DNA of 64,000 nucleotides, from assembly GCA_001870995.2 (NCBI GenBank), contig MLAV02000002.1, positions 434,001 through 498,000 of the forward strand. Direction: 5' to 3'. This DNA is from Chitinophaga sp. CB10. Lineage in GTDB: Bacteria > Bacteroidota > Bacteroidia > Chitinophagales > Chitinophagaceae. A program made the translations under genes and the position numbers. A model generated the notes under the pieces. The model was given only the letters and a program-made list of their open reading frames with translations. It was not told the DNA's origin and did no database searches. This document shows positions 50,280-59,341 of the stretch, in pieces. The first letter of the stretch is position 1; every line of letters starts with the position of its first letter.

Positions 50280-51164
50280 TTAACCGGCGAGTGCGGCAGC
50301 GCCACTAACGATCTCGGTGAGCTCGGTGGTAATAGCAGCCTGACGTGCGCGGTTGTAGGAGATTTTCAGGTTACGCAGCAATTCAGCGGCGTTTTCAGTT
50401 GCCTTATCCATGGCAGTCATACGGGCGCCGTGTTCGGACGCGTGCGAATCCAGGATTGCTTTAAAGAACTGTGTGTTCAGGATTTTAGGCATCAGCTCTG
50501 CAATCAGCACATCTTTTTCCGGTTCGAAGATATAGTCTGCTTTCAGCCCGTTATCATCCTGGTTTTCGATTTTAGCGATCGGCAGGAACTGCTCGGCCAC
50601 ATATTCCTGTACAGCAGCGTTTTTGAACTGGCTGTACACAATTTCCACCGCATCGTAGGTGCCATCAATAAAGCCAGCCATTGCTACTTCAGCCGCTTCT
50701 TTCACGTGATCGAAAGTCAGATTGCCAAACATCTGCCAGAAACGGCTATCTACTTTATAACCGTTATTCAGGAAGTGCTCATAACCTTTCTTACCGATAG
50801 GCATGATTTCAACATTTCCTTTCTCAAATTGTTCAGCGTACTTCTCACGAATGGTACGTTTTGCCGCTTTGATCAGGTTGGAGTTGAAAGCGCCGCACAG
50901 ACCCCTGTCGGAAGTAATTACAACGATCAGCACCTTTTCAATCTCACGTTGAGCCGCCAGCGGAGTGTTGATGTTACCCTCGCTGTTGGTTACAATATTT
51001 TGTAACATTTCCTGCAGTTTCAGTGCATAGGGGCGCATTAATAAAATGGCATCCTGGGCACGTTTCAACTTCGCAGCACTTACCATTTTCATGGCTTTGG
51101 TGATCTGCTGACCAGATTGAATGGATTTGATTCGGTTACGAACTTCTTTAAGTTGTCCGGACAT
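50280..51164 (-). CDS. atpG: ATP synthase F1 gamma subunit
   Basis: This 294-residue central shaft of F1-ATPase couples rotation to catalysis. The N-terminal helix LKEVRNRIKSIQSGQQITKA, then MKMVSAAKLKRAQ, the middle SDRGLCGAFNSN block and the C-terminal helix KATENAAELLRNLKISYNRA with RQAAITTELTEI are all conserved. No other ATP synthase gene is adjacent: DJ-1-like and scpB genes flank it, and a terminator follows. It is therefore separated from the rest of the atp genes. Confidence 0.96.
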   Translation of the reverse strand: MSGQLKEVRNRIKSIQSGQQITKAMKMVSAAKLKRAQDAILLMRPYALKLQEMLQNIVTNSEGNINTPLAAQREIEKVLIVVITSDRGLCGAFNSNLIKAAKRTIREKYAEQFEKGNVEIMPIGKKGYEHFLNNGYKVDSRFWQMFGNLTFDHVKEAAEVAMAGFIDGTYDAVEIVYSQFKNAAVQEYVAEQFLPIAKIENQDDNGLKADYIFEPEKDVLIAELMPKILNTQFFKAILDSHASEHGARMTAMDKATENAAELLRNLKISYNRARQAAITTELTEIVSGAAALAG

Positions 51165-51326
51165 ATAATTAAAATCAATTACGAATTACAAATGAATAAA
51201 TTCAGGCTCAACCCCCGAATTTGGCTGCAAAGGTAAGCATTGCAACCTTAATTTGAAAATCCGTAAAGAGATTATTTAAATTTTATTTACGCTATTGAAA
51301 ACCAGCGTTTTGCAAATAAAATTTTA

Positions 51327-51908
51327 TTAAAGGGTGATGGTTGTACCGAGGACCTGTAAAAATGCTGCGATCCAGGTATGATGCGCCGGCCAGGCGGGCG
51401 CTGTGACCAGCTTCCCGTCGACCACCGTTTCCGTTACATTCACATTCACGTAAGTACCCCCTGCCGCCGTTACTTCCGGCGCTACGGCCGGGTAGGCAGT
51501 GAGCTTGCGGCCACGTACCACGTCCGCCGCTGTCAGTATCTGTATCCCGTGGCATACGGCCGCCACCGGTTTATCGTTCGTAAAAAAGTGCTTCACCAGC
51601 TCCAGGACGTTTTTGTTCAGGCGCAGGTACTCCGGCGCGCGCCCGCCGGCAATCACCAGTGCGTCATAATCGCTCCCGGCTACGTCATTAAACGTCGCAT
51701 TCAGCACAAACCCGTGCCCCGGCTTCTCACTGTACGTCTGGTCCCCTTCAAAATCGTGTATCGCCGTTTTAATCTTGTCGCCAGCCGCCTTATCCGGGCA
51801 AACGGCATGTACTTCATGCCCTACCATTTGCAGCATCTGGAAAGGTACCATTGTTTCATAATCCTCTGCATAGTCGCCGGTAAGCAGCAATATTTTCTTT
51901 TGTGCCAT
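51327..51908 (-). CDS. DJ-1/PfpI-family protein
   Basis: This 193-residue glutamine-amidotransferase-like fold protein has the nucleophile elbow AAVCHGIQ (Cys119) and acidic partner residues in YAEDYETMVPF near the N-terminus. It has a conserved GGRAPEYLR loop. Family members include protein deglycases, chaperones and proteases, so the activity cannot be fixed. It is cytoplasmic with no signal peptide, and lies upstream of atpG on the same strand with a gap of 162 bases, so it is probably a separate transcript. Confidence 0.9.
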   Translation of the reverse strand: MAQKKILLLTGDYAEDYETMVPFQMLQMVGHEVHAVCPDKAAGDKIKTAIHDFEGDQTYSEKPGHGFVLNATFNDVAGSDYDALVIAGGRAPEYLRLNKNVLELVKHFFTNDKPVAAVCHGIQILTAADVVRGRKLTAYPAVAPEVTAAGGTYVNVNVTETVVDGKLVTAPAWPAHHTWIAAFLQVLGTTITL

Positions 51909-52080
51909 GGTTATCGAGTTTTTTTAGGATTTTTAAAATGACCTTCTGAAGATAGTAAATTTCGCCCAGCCGATTTTCCGTTCAGCAGGAGATTTAACAT
52001 CTTTATAAAAAAGCAGGATGCAATCGGTTGTATAAATCAGGATCATTTTATATTTTGGGTCTCTTATTCCAGTATTAGTT

Positions 52081-53457
52081 ATGAAAAAGATACTACTTGT
52101 ATGTGGCAGTGTATTCCTGATGTCGGGAGCGCTGCAGGCTCAGAAAGCCTCGAAATCCGGATGGCAGGACCTCTTTAACGGAAAGGATCTCAAAGGCTGG
52201 AAACAGCTGGGTGGTAAGGCTATTTACACCGCGCGCAACGGTGAAATCGTTGGTACCACGGTGGTGAATACCCCGAATTCTTTCCTGGCCACTGAAAAAG
52301 ATTATGGCGATTTCATCCTTGAGCTGGAATTTAAGCTGGACAAGGAATTTAATTCCGGTATCCAGTTCCGTAGCCAGAGCCGCCCGGATTACCAGAATGG
52401 CCGCGTTTTCGGCTACCAGATGGAAATTGACCCATCCGACCGTAAATGGAGCGGGGGCATTTATGAAGAGGGACGCCGCGGATGGCAGTACCCGATGGAA
52501 TACAATCCCGGCGGACAGAATGCCTTTAAAAAGAACGATTGGAACAAATACCGGATTGAGTGCCGCGGCAACGAAATCCGTACCTGGGTAAACGGCGTGG
52601 CCACCGCCCACCTCGTGGATACCGCCCTGCCCAAAGGCTTTATTGCCCTGCAGGTACACTCCATCGGTAAGGACGGCGCCGATGCCGGTAAGGATATCAG
52701 GTGGCGTAATGTACGTATCATCGAAAACCCTTCTCCTTCCCAATACTCCCCGTATGATAACATCTACGTGGTGAACAACGTGGTAAACACCGTATCTGCC
52801 CAGCAGAAAAAAAATGGCTTCCAGCTCCTCTGGGACGGGAAGACCACCAAAGGCTGGAGAGGCTATAACCAGAAAGGATTCCCGGATAAAGGGTGGACTT
52901 ATAACGACGGCACCCTCACCATCCACAGCAGCAATGGCGACGAAATGGGCAGCGGCGGCGATATCGTGACCGAAAAGGAATACAGCGCTTTTGAACTGGA
53001 ATTTGAATTTAAACTGACCAAAGGAGCCAACTCCGGGGTGAAATATTTCGTAAAGGAATCATACGACACCAAAGGTAAATCTGCCATCGGGCTGGAATAC
53101 CAGGTACTGGACGACGAAACCCATCCTGACGCTAAATTGGGAAGGGACGGAAACCGCACCCTGGCGTCACTTTACGATCTCATGACAAGAAAACAGGAAA
53201 AACGTGCCATCCTACCCATTGGAGAATGGAACAAAGGTCGTATAATTGTGTATCCAAATAACCACGTTGAGCATTGGCTGAACGGTTTTAAGGTGCTGGA
53301 ATATGAAAGAGGCTCCCAGGAATTTAAAGACCTGGTAGCTATCAGCAAATACAAAAATTGGAATAACTTTGGGTTGTGGCCGGAAGGCCGCCTTCTCCTC
53401 CAGGATCACGGTAACGAAGTATCCTACAGGAGCATCCGGATAAAAACACTCAAATAA
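52081..53457 (+). CDS. secreted tandem DUF1080 protein
   Basis: This 458-residue protein has a signal peptide (ending LQAQ) and two DUF1080 sandwiches. The first (about 25-215) has LFNGKDLKGWKQLG, NSGIQFRSQ and TWVNGVATAHLVD. The second (about 245-458) has LLWDGKTTKGWRGYN, NSGVKYFVKE and HWLNGFKVLEYE. Duplicated DUF1080 proteins of this size are common in Bacteroidota and Planctomycetes. The role is probably glycan hydrolysis or binding. It stands alone between promoter and terminator. Confidence 0.9.
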   Translation: MKKILLVCGSVFLMSGALQAQKASKSGWQDLFNGKDLKGWKQLGGKAIYTARNGEIVGTTVVNTPNSFLATEKDYGDFILELEFKLDKEFNSGIQFRSQSRPDYQNGRVFGYQMEIDPSDRKWSGGIYEEGRRGWQYPMEYNPGGQNAFKKNDWNKYRIECRGNEIRTWVNGVATAHLVDTALPKGFIALQVHSIGKDGADAGKDIRWRNVRIIENPSPSQYSPYDNIYVVNNVVNTVSAQQKKNGFQLLWDGKTTKGWRGYNQKGFPDKGWTYNDGTLTIHSSNGDEMGSGGDIVTEKEYSAFELEFEFKLTKGANSGVKYFVKESYDTKGKSAIGLEYQVLDDETHPDAKLGRDGNRTLASLYDLMTRKQEKRAILPIGEWNKGRIIVYPNNHVEHWLNGFKVLEYERGSQEFKDLVAISKYKNWNNFGLWPEGRLLLQDHGNEVSYRSIRIKTLK

Positions 53458-53496
53458 AAATATTTATCTTTTTTTTCATTGTTCACTGTTCTAAAT

Positions 53497-53531
53497 AAGC
53501 ATTCCGATTCTTCGGAATGCTTTCTTTTTTT
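53497..53531 (+). terminator. Rho-independent terminator after the tandem DUF1080 gene
   Basis: AAGCATTCCGA (53497-53507) pairs perfectly with TCGGAATGCTT (53512-53522), followed by a T-rich tract. Confidence 0.9.
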
Positions 53532-53562
53532 AGTTAGATTTATTCCCGTCTAAATACAACTT

Positions 53563-55335
53563 ATGCTCCTATCCAAGTACAAGGCAGGCCTCATCGCCCT
53601 TGCCCTGCTATGCGCCGCCGCCTGTAAGCGCGCCAGCCGGGAGGAAACGGCCGCCAAACTAAAAGACATCGCCGGCCGCTATTATGAGGAAAACATGGCC
53701 TTAAATCCTATTCAGTCTACCTTCAACGGAGAAGATAAATACAACGGCGAACTCGCCATCGACATCAGCGATGAATGGCGGCGCCGGGCTGATTCCTTTT
53801 GCCAGCGTTATCAAAAGGAGCTGGCGGAAGTGGATACTTCCGTACTCAGCAGCAACGACCGCATTACGTACGAAATGCTGCACCGGGAGCTGGCCATCAC
53901 CCGGGAGGGCTTTACCTTTCACGATAACCTGATGCCGGTACAACAATTTACCTGCCTGCCGCTTACCCTGGCGCAGTTAGGCTCCGGCAGCGCCGCGCAA
54001 CCGTTTAAATCCCTGAAGGACTATCAAAATTTCATACGCCGCATGCAGCGCTTCGCGGTATGGACGGATACGGCTATAGCGAATATGAAACGGGGCATGG
54101 CCACCGGGTATGTGCTGCCGCAGGCGCTGGTAACGAAGACTATCCCGCAGATGGCGGCGCTGGCCGTGAAGGATTCTTCCAACATTTACTTTGCGCCGCT
54201 CAAAGCCATTCCGGATTCCATCGCCGGCACGGACCGAGCGCAGCTGGTGTTGGATTATACGGCTGCTGTAAATAACTACATCATTCCTTCCTACGCCAAA
54301 CTGCAACAGTTCCTGGAAACCGAATACCTGCCCAAAGCCCGTACTACCAGCGGCATCAGCGCGCTGCCAGACGGTAAGGCTTATTATAACTACCTTATAA
54401 AATACTGGACCACCACCGCCAAAACCCCGGATGAAATTTTTGCGCTGGGGCAGCAGGAGGTAGCGAGGATCCGCGGGGAAATGGAGCAGATCAAGAGCGG
54501 CGCCGGGTTCCAGGGCGACCTCCCCGCGTTCTTTGCATTCGTAAGGAATGACAAGCAATTCCGCATCTTCCAGACGCCGCAGGCCATCCTGGATTCCTTC
54601 AGGGCGATTGAAAATAAAATTATGCCAGGGGTGAAGAAGATGTACGGCCACCTGCCTAAAACAAAATTCGAAATACGGCAGACGGAAGCCTTCCGCGCCG
54701 CCTCTGCCAGCGCGGAATACCAGCCAGGCAGCCCGGATGGCAGCCGGCCGGGCGTATTCTACGTACCCATCCTCGATGCAACGACATTCAACTATACCGG
54801 CATGGAATGCCTCTTCTTACATGAAGCGATTCCCGGTCATCACTTCCAGTTTTCGCTGCAACAGGAAAATGATTCCCTGCCTAAGTTCCGCCGCTTTGCG
54901 TGGATCGGCTCCTATGGCGAAGGATACGCGTTGTATTGCGAAAGCCTGGGTAAAGAGCTGGGCCTGTACACTAATCCGTATATGTACTTTGGCCGGCTCA
55001 GCGACGAGATACACCGCGCTATTCGTTTAGTCGTAGACGTTGGGCTCCATACCAAGGGCTGGACCCGCGAACAGGCGATCAAATACATGCTGGATAACGA
55101 GCCGCTTTCCGAAATGGAGGCAACCGCTGAAATCGAGCGCTACATGGCGATTCCGGGGCAGGCGCTATCCTACAAAATCGGGGAGATCAGGATCCGGGAG
55201 CTGCGCAACAAATACACAAAGGAATTGGGAAATAAGTTCCGGTTATCTTCTTTCCACGATGCACTGTTGCAGGATGGATGCCTGCCACTCCAGGTCCTGG
55301 ACCTGAAAATGGAACGGTGGGCCCATGGAATTTAA
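53563..55335 (+). CDS. DUF885 family lipoprotein, probable metallopeptidase
   Basis: This 590-residue lipoprotein has a lipobox in CAAACKR (Cys at about residue 21). The DUF885 domain has the zinc-binding motif HEAIPGHH (His420 to His427) and the downstream Glu-bearing GSYGEGYALYCESLGKELG, an arrangement like that of thermolysin-type gluzincins. DUF885 proteins are thought to be secreted peptidases. The last residues lack a membrane or sorting domain. It is transcribed alone, 28 bases after the terminator. Confidence 0.9.
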   Translation: MLLSKYKAGLIALALLCAAACKRASREETAAKLKDIAGRYYEENMALNPIQSTFNGEDKYNGELAIDISDEWRRRADSFCQRYQKELAEVDTSVLSSNDRITYEMLHRELAITREGFTFHDNLMPVQQFTCLPLTLAQLGSGSAAQPFKSLKDYQNFIRRMQRFAVWTDTAIANMKRGMATGYVLPQALVTKTIPQMAALAVKDSSNIYFAPLKAIPDSIAGTDRAQLVLDYTAAVNNYIIPSYAKLQQFLETEYLPKARTTSGISALPDGKAYYNYLIKYWTTTAKTPDEIFALGQQEVARIRGEMEQIKSGAGFQGDLPAFFAFVRNDKQFRIFQTPQAILDSFRAIENKIMPGVKKMYGHLPKTKFEIRQTEAFRAASASAEYQPGSPDGSRPGVFYVPILDATTFNYTGMECLFLHEAIPGHHFQFSLQQENDSLPKFRRFAWIGSYGEGYALYCESLGKELGLYTNPYMYFGRLSDEIHRAIRLVVDVGLHTKGWTREQAIKYMLDNEPLSEMEATAEIERYMAIPGQALSYKIGEIRIRELRNKYTKELGNKFRLSSFHDALLQDGCLPLQVLDLKMERWAHGI

Positions 55336-55495
55336 CAGAATTTTAGATAAAGCGAGGACGGGAAATTTTGCCGGACGCGGCATTAGATCTTTCTACAAAT
55401 CAATAACTTACAACAGCAAAAACGTTTAACCTTTAACGGTTGGTGTAGCAATTACTGGCATTCGTTTGGTATTAAGTAAGTCAAACCGAAAGCAT

Positions 55496-56098
55496 ATGAA
55501 GAAGGCAACAATTTTACTTATAGCAGCAATGATAGCAGGAGTGAGCATCAATAAAAGTTTTGCCCAGGTGCGAGTGAATATAAACATTGGCAGCCAGCCG
55601 TTATGGGGCCCTGTAGGGTATGACTATGTGCAGTATTATTACATTCCGGATGCGGATGCCTATTACGATGTAGCTGCGCAGCAGTTCATTTACCTGGAAC
55701 GTAACAGGTGGGTGTATGGCCCGGCCTTACCGGCTTACTACCATTGCGACATCGACCGGTGTTACAAGGTGGTGGTAAATGAGCGGGATCCTTTCCGCCG
55801 CGCCGATTATTACCGCAATACCTACGGCAGGTACCGGGGTTATTACGACAGGCAGCCGCTGATCCGCAACACGAGGGACGTGCGTTATGTGCAGGTGCGC
55901 CGGGATTACCGGGATAACGACAGACGTTATTACGGAGATGACCGCAACAACAGCAGCTGGCGCATCAACCCCGGCAGGGATAACCGGGACGACCGCCGCG
56001 ACAGATGGGATGATGACCGTAACAGGTGGAATGACCGCCGCGACAGAAGGGATTTTGACCGCAGGGACAGGGATCATGACCGTCGCAGGGATAAATAA
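55496..56098 (+). CDS. secreted protein, Arg/Asp-rich tail (paralogue A)
   Basis: This 200-residue secreted protein of unknown function starts at 55496, where a signal peptide opens (ending SFAQ). The core (about 25-125) contains NIGSQPLWGPVGYDYVQYYY and YYDVAAQQFIYLERNRWV, then RCYKVVVNERDPFRRADYYR; the same core recurs in the gene at 57148. The C-terminal 70 residues are a low-complexity, strongly charged Arg/Asp tail (DDRRDRWDDDRNRW-like). It resembles a family of Bacteroidota proteins annotated only as hypothetical. The tail could bind polyanions or metal. The role is unknown. Confidence 0.85.
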   Translation: MKKATILLIAAMIAGVSINKSFAQVRVNINIGSQPLWGPVGYDYVQYYYIPDADAYYDVAAQQFIYLERNRWVYGPALPAYYHCDIDRCYKVVVNERDPFRRADYYRNTYGRYRGYYDRQPLIRNTRDVRYVQVRRDYRDNDRRYYGDDRNNSSWRINPGRDNRDDRRDRWDDDRNRWNDRRDRRDFDRRDRDHDRRRDK

Positions 56099-56124
56099 AA
56101 AAGTACCATGCTGACATAAACAGT

Positions 56125-56162
56125 AAAAGCCGCCTCCAACCGGAAGCGGCTTTTCTGTTTTT
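56125..56162 (+). terminator. Rho-independent terminator after paralogue A
   Basis: AAAAGCCGC (56125-56133) pairs with GCGGCTTTT (56146-56154), with an inner TCC/GGA extension, then T-rich sequence. It lies between convergent genes. Confidence 0.85.
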
Positions 56163-56181
56163 TATCGTTTATGCATTATGG

Positions 56182-56919
56182 TTAGTGGAGGGTCACAGTG
56201 CCAACGGTGGTCACTTTTCCTACAGTCACATTTACATTGAGCAGGGTGGTATCTTTCAGGATGCCATTGCCGGCTACGGCTACGTTGTAGGCGCCTGCGT
56301 TCAGACCAGCTACGAGGAATGCGCCGGTAGCGTCAGGAATGGCGGCAGCCACGGTATCTGTATTCTGTAAGATGAAAACGCCTTTGGAGGATAATGGCGG
56401 CAGCACGATACCTGCGATGGAACCGCTGGTAGCTTCCGTATAAGTGCGGATAACCGGTTTCAGGATGTATTTGCCGTTGCCGGTCGTTACAACTGACCTG
56501 TTAGCGTCAAAATCCAGCCAGAGGCGGTATTCCACGCCGGCAACCAGGTCGGCGTTTACGTTCAGTTTCAGGCCGGATTGCTGTGCGGAAGGCGTTTCCA
56601 GCGGATAGGTGTTAGCGCCGATTACTACGCTGTTGTTGCTGCCAAGTACGAGGCGAACCTGTGAAATTTTACCGGCAGGAATATCATAGGAAGCAAGCAG
56701 GGTATCAATGCCATTGGCGAAGTCGAGCAGGTTATAAACGCCCGGTTTGATCATGTGGAGGGAGACCCAGCCTTTAGCGGTATCTGTAGTGGTGTTCACC
56801 ATTACGTCCTGGATATCCACATTCACTTTGTCGTAAGGAGAAGGCGCATCGGTAAGATATACGCTGAATTTTGATGTGCCTGATTTGGTATCCTCATTTT
56901 TTGAGCAGGAGGAAAACAA
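56182..56919 (-). CDS. DUF4382 lipoprotein with a frameshifted signal peptide
   Basis: This beta-rich protein of 245 residues has the DUF4382 N-terminal block FSVYLTDAPSPYDKVNVDI. Its C-terminal domain resembles a carboxypeptidase-regulatory fold (GAFLVAGLNAGAYNVAVAG). The only in-frame start is TTG at 56919, which lies just before the lipobox FSSCSKNE and cannot give a signal peptide. Upstream, an ATG at 56969 begins MRNRITAALTA in another frame, and the correct frame then reads LAATVLLFSSC. One missing base near 56935-56945 would join these into a perfect lipoprotein signal. The distance 56182-56969 is 788 bases, one short of a codon multiple. The gene is therefore disrupted, or carries a sequencing error. 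Confidence 0.8.
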   Translation of the reverse strand: MFSSCSKNEDTKSGTSKFSVYLTDAPSPYDKVNVDIQDVMVNTTTDTAKGWVSLHMIKPGVYNLLDFANGIDTLLASYDIPAGKISQVRLVLGSNNSVVIGANTYPLETPSAQQSGLKLNVNADLVAGVEYRLWLDFDANRSVVTTGNGKYILKPVIRTYTEATSGSIAGIVLPPLSSKGVFILQNTDTVAAAIPDATGAFLVAGLNAGAYNVAVAGNGILKDTTLLNVNVTVGKVTTVGTVTLH

Positions 56920-57147
56920 TAGAACAGTTGCGGCGAGGCCGTCAGCGCGGCCGTGATTCGATTTCTCATGTGTACGGTTAATTTTTTAATAATTTTAACA
57001 AAATGTATGCCCCTTTTACATGGCGAACAAATTTAATATAAAACTATCTTCTTTCCATATAACATTAAAATTCATGTTCATGCATGGCTTATCCGGGGGT
57101 AAATGGCTGGCATTGTTTTGGCATAAGTTCATTTAAACGAAAAACTT

Positions 57148-57654
57148 ATGAAAAAGGGATTATTCTTCCTGGTCATGTTTTTTTCATTGGGCGTGTTTAC
57201 TACCCGCACTGCCAATGCACAGGTAAATATTAACGTGAACATAGGAAGTCAGCCGCTTTGGGGGCCGGTAGGTTATGATTATGTGAATTACTATTATTTT
57301 CCGGATATAGATGCCTACTACTCCATTCCGCAACGTCAGTATATTTATTTGCAGGGCAACAAGTGGGTGTTTGCCAATGCCCTGCCGCCCAGCTACCACT
57401 ACGACATATACAGGGGGTACAAAGTGGTGGTAAACGACCGGGATCCATGGTTGAGACCTGACTATTACCGCAGTAAATATGGCAAATACAAAAATCATTT
57501 CGGTAAGCAGGTAATCATCCGGGACAGTGACGATCCGAAGTATTACAAAGTGAATGGCAGGGGCAACAAGGGAAATAACGGGAATCACGGCAACCCGGGG
57601 AAAGGCAATAAGGGCAACCACGGGAATGGGAAAGGCCATGGCCACGGGCACTAA
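57148..57654 (+). CDS. secreted protein, Gly/Asn/His/Lys-rich tail (paralogue B)
   Basis: This 168-residue secreted protein with a signal peptide (ending ANAQ) shares its core with the gene at 55496: NIGSQPLWGPVGYDYVNYYY, QYIYLQGNKWVFANALPPSY and YKVVVNDRDPWLRPDYYRSK. Its C-terminal 40 residues differ completely and are rich in Gly, Asn, Lys and His (NGNHGNPGKGNKGNHG and a GHGHGH end). Such a tail could bind metal ions or surface glycans. It is not preceded by an obvious co-transcribed gene. The function is unknown. Confidence 0.85.
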   Translation: MKKGLFFLVMFFSLGVFTTRTANAQVNINVNIGSQPLWGPVGYDYVNYYYFPDIDAYYSIPQRQYIYLQGNKWVFANALPPSYHYDIYRGYKVVVNDRDPWLRPDYYRSKYGKYKNHFGKQVIIRDSDDPKYYKVNGRGNKGNNGNHGNPGKGNKGNHGNGKGHGHGH

Positions 57655-57872
57655 TCAAATTGTAAACAGCATATTCAGCAGGGGATCAGCGGTCACAACG
57701 CTGGTCCCTTTGTTTTTGAGGGCGCCGGGGTTACCTTATTAAAAATTTCTGAAGATTTTATTACCTATGATTTTTAGAGATTTTATTTCGTATTTTTATA
57801 ACGCAGTTCCAATCTATTTACCTATATAACTTGACAGCACGCTCCTGATGAATCCGTTCAGGGGGAGTCATG

Positions 57873-57899
57873 CACATATGTAAAGTGTTTGCATATGTG
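57873..57899. promoter_or_regulatory. inverted repeat CACATATG/CATATGTG
   Basis: CACATATG (57873-57880) and CATATGTG (57892-57899) form perfect arms around an 11-base spacer, about 70 bases before the YjbR-like start. It shares the ACATATGT core with the palindrome at 11236-11253. The 316-base gap 57655-57970 otherwise shows no gene. Confidence 0.4.
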
Positions 57900-57970
57900 T
57901 TCTTTCGTTAGCCTTTAAGTCCGTTATGACTGATTGATTAACTATTTTATGGCGTATAAAACCTGCTGCT

Positions 57971-58327
57971 ATGTTTGACAACACCCTGGCATTCTGCCAA
58001 TCACTACCAGCCGTAACCACCGAAGTAAAGTGGGACAATGAACTGCGTTTATTCGTAGGAGAAAAATTATTTGCTATGCTATCCATGGAGGAGCCGCACA
58101 GGATATCCTTCAAATGCGTGCCTGCGCAGTTTCACAAGCTGATCTGCAAGCCGGGCATTGTGCCGGCGCCGCACCTGGCCCGTTATCACTGGGTACAGTT
58201 GAAACAGAATGATACCCTGCCGGATTCCGAGTTGGAGGAATACCTGCAAAAGGCGTATGAACTGGTGTTTAATACCTTAACAGAAGCGGAAAAGCAAAGT
58301 ATTCAGAATCATCACGCGAGCGCGTAA
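57971..58327 (+). CDS. MmcQ/YjbR-family protein
   Basis: This 118-residue cytoplasmic protein has the YjbR cyanobacterial/bacterial fold (CyaY-like). It opens with a short helix, then SLPAVTTEVKWDNELRLFVG and KLFAMLSMEEPHRISFKC, the family core. It ends ELVFNTLTEAEKQSI. YjbR proteins are suspected to bind DNA, but their role is not settled. It converges on the tauE-like gene, with only 3 bases between stops. Confidence 0.88.
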   Translation: MFDNTLAFCQSLPAVTTEVKWDNELRLFVGEKLFAMLSMEEPHRISFKCVPAQFHKLICKPGIVPAPHLARYHWVQLKQNDTLPDSELEEYLQKAYELVFNTLTEAEKQSIQNHHASA

Positions 58328-58330
58328 TGG

Positions 58331-59122
58331 TTATTTCCCGAAGATGGTAAAAAATATATCGTACACACCGAAGATGATCAGTGTGACCGCGAATAGTTTT
58401 TCCAGCGTGGGTGTTTTCATTTTCACCGCCGTTTTTGCGCCCAGATAAGAAGCAGGGAATGCCGTTAGCGACAGCAGCAGCGCGATGTTCCAGTCGATAT
58501 GCCCCAGCCACCAGTGCGTGAGCGCACCCGGTACGGAAAGGATGGCCGACAATACTACTGCACAGGCCAATGCCTGCTTGATAGGCATTTTCAGCTTTTT
58601 AATGAAGAAAGTGCTGAATAATATACCGCCGGCATTGGCCAGCAGTCCTGCCAGCAAACCTATGCCCATTGCTGCTCCCAACAGTTTTACCGCAGGCGCC
58701 TCTTCCGCAGCCGCTACCGTACCCTCTTCCATTTTTGTCTTTTTCATAAAAGAGTATAACAGGGAGACGCCAATGCCCATGATGAATACTGCGGTCAGTA
58801 TCATCAGCGTTTTCCCCGGCAGAAAACTACTGCACCACGAGCCCGCGATAGTGGCAGGCACCGCCATTACGGCGCTGAGCAAAATGACCCGCGCATTGAA
58901 TAATTTTTCTTTCCGATATACCGCTGTGGCAGAAAGCGTGCTGGTGATAGAAGCCGGCAGCGGGGATGCCAGCGCAAAGAACGGATTAACGCCCGCGAAG
59001 ATCTGCAGCGCCGGCGTACTGATGGCGCTGCCTCCTTTGCCAAGCAAGCCGGAAAGGTAGCCTACAATAAGGCCAATGACCAATACCGGCAGGTACTGCG
59101 TTTGTTGTAACAAAAATTCCAA
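58331..59122 (-). CDS. second TauE/SafE-family permease
   Basis: This polytopic membrane protein of about 263 residues has about eight membrane segments and the glycine-rich family repeats YLSGLLGKGGSAISTPAL and GLLAGLLANAGGILFSTFF. The only in-frame ATG (59185) would give a non-hydrophobic 21-residue tail; the TTG at 59122 leads directly into the first segment, so I use it, with 59185 as the alternative. It is only distantly like the copy at 9.4 kb and lacks a DUF1634 partner. Substrate unknown. Confidence 0.85.
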   Translation of the reverse strand: MEFLLQQTQYLPVLVIGLIVGYLSGLLGKGGSAISTPALQIFAGVNPFFALASPLPASITSTLSATAVYRKEKLFNARVILLSAVMAVPATIAGSWCSSFLPGKTLMILTAVFIMGIGVSLLYSFMKKTKMEEGTVAAAEEAPAVKLLGAAMGIGLLAGLLANAGGILFSTFFIKKLKMPIKQALACAVVLSAILSVPGALTHWWLGHIDWNIALLLSLTAFPASYLGAKTAVKMKTPTLEKLFAVTLIIFGVYDIFFTIFGK

Positions 59123-59296
59123 AATATGGTGGTTGGTTCGCTTAAAAATAAAATTACAGGCACCACAAATGTAGGCCAACCACATTCCTTAAAGAAATAA
59201 AAGCAATAACTAAAAGTTATGGCCAATAACTATTTATTATATTTATTTTTAGTCTATAAACAGAATAGGGATAAGAGTTTTATCGGATTGCGGGGA

Positions 59297-59324
59297 TAAA
59301 AAAACTGCCATCCTGCGATGGCAG
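59297..59324 (-). terminator. Rho-independent terminator after the Gfo/Idh/MocA gene
   Basis: CTGCCATC (59305-59312) pairs perfectly with GATGGCAG (59317-59324) around a 4-base loop. On the minus strand a T-run follows (plus-strand A at 59298-59304). Confidence 0.88.
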
Positions 59325-59341
59325 GCAACATGGGTAAAGCG

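Noticed and set aside
57847..57868. Hammerhead-like CTGATGA sequence
   Set aside because: The core CTGATGA occurs, but no GAAA block and no matching stems II/III follow, so no ribozyme can be built.
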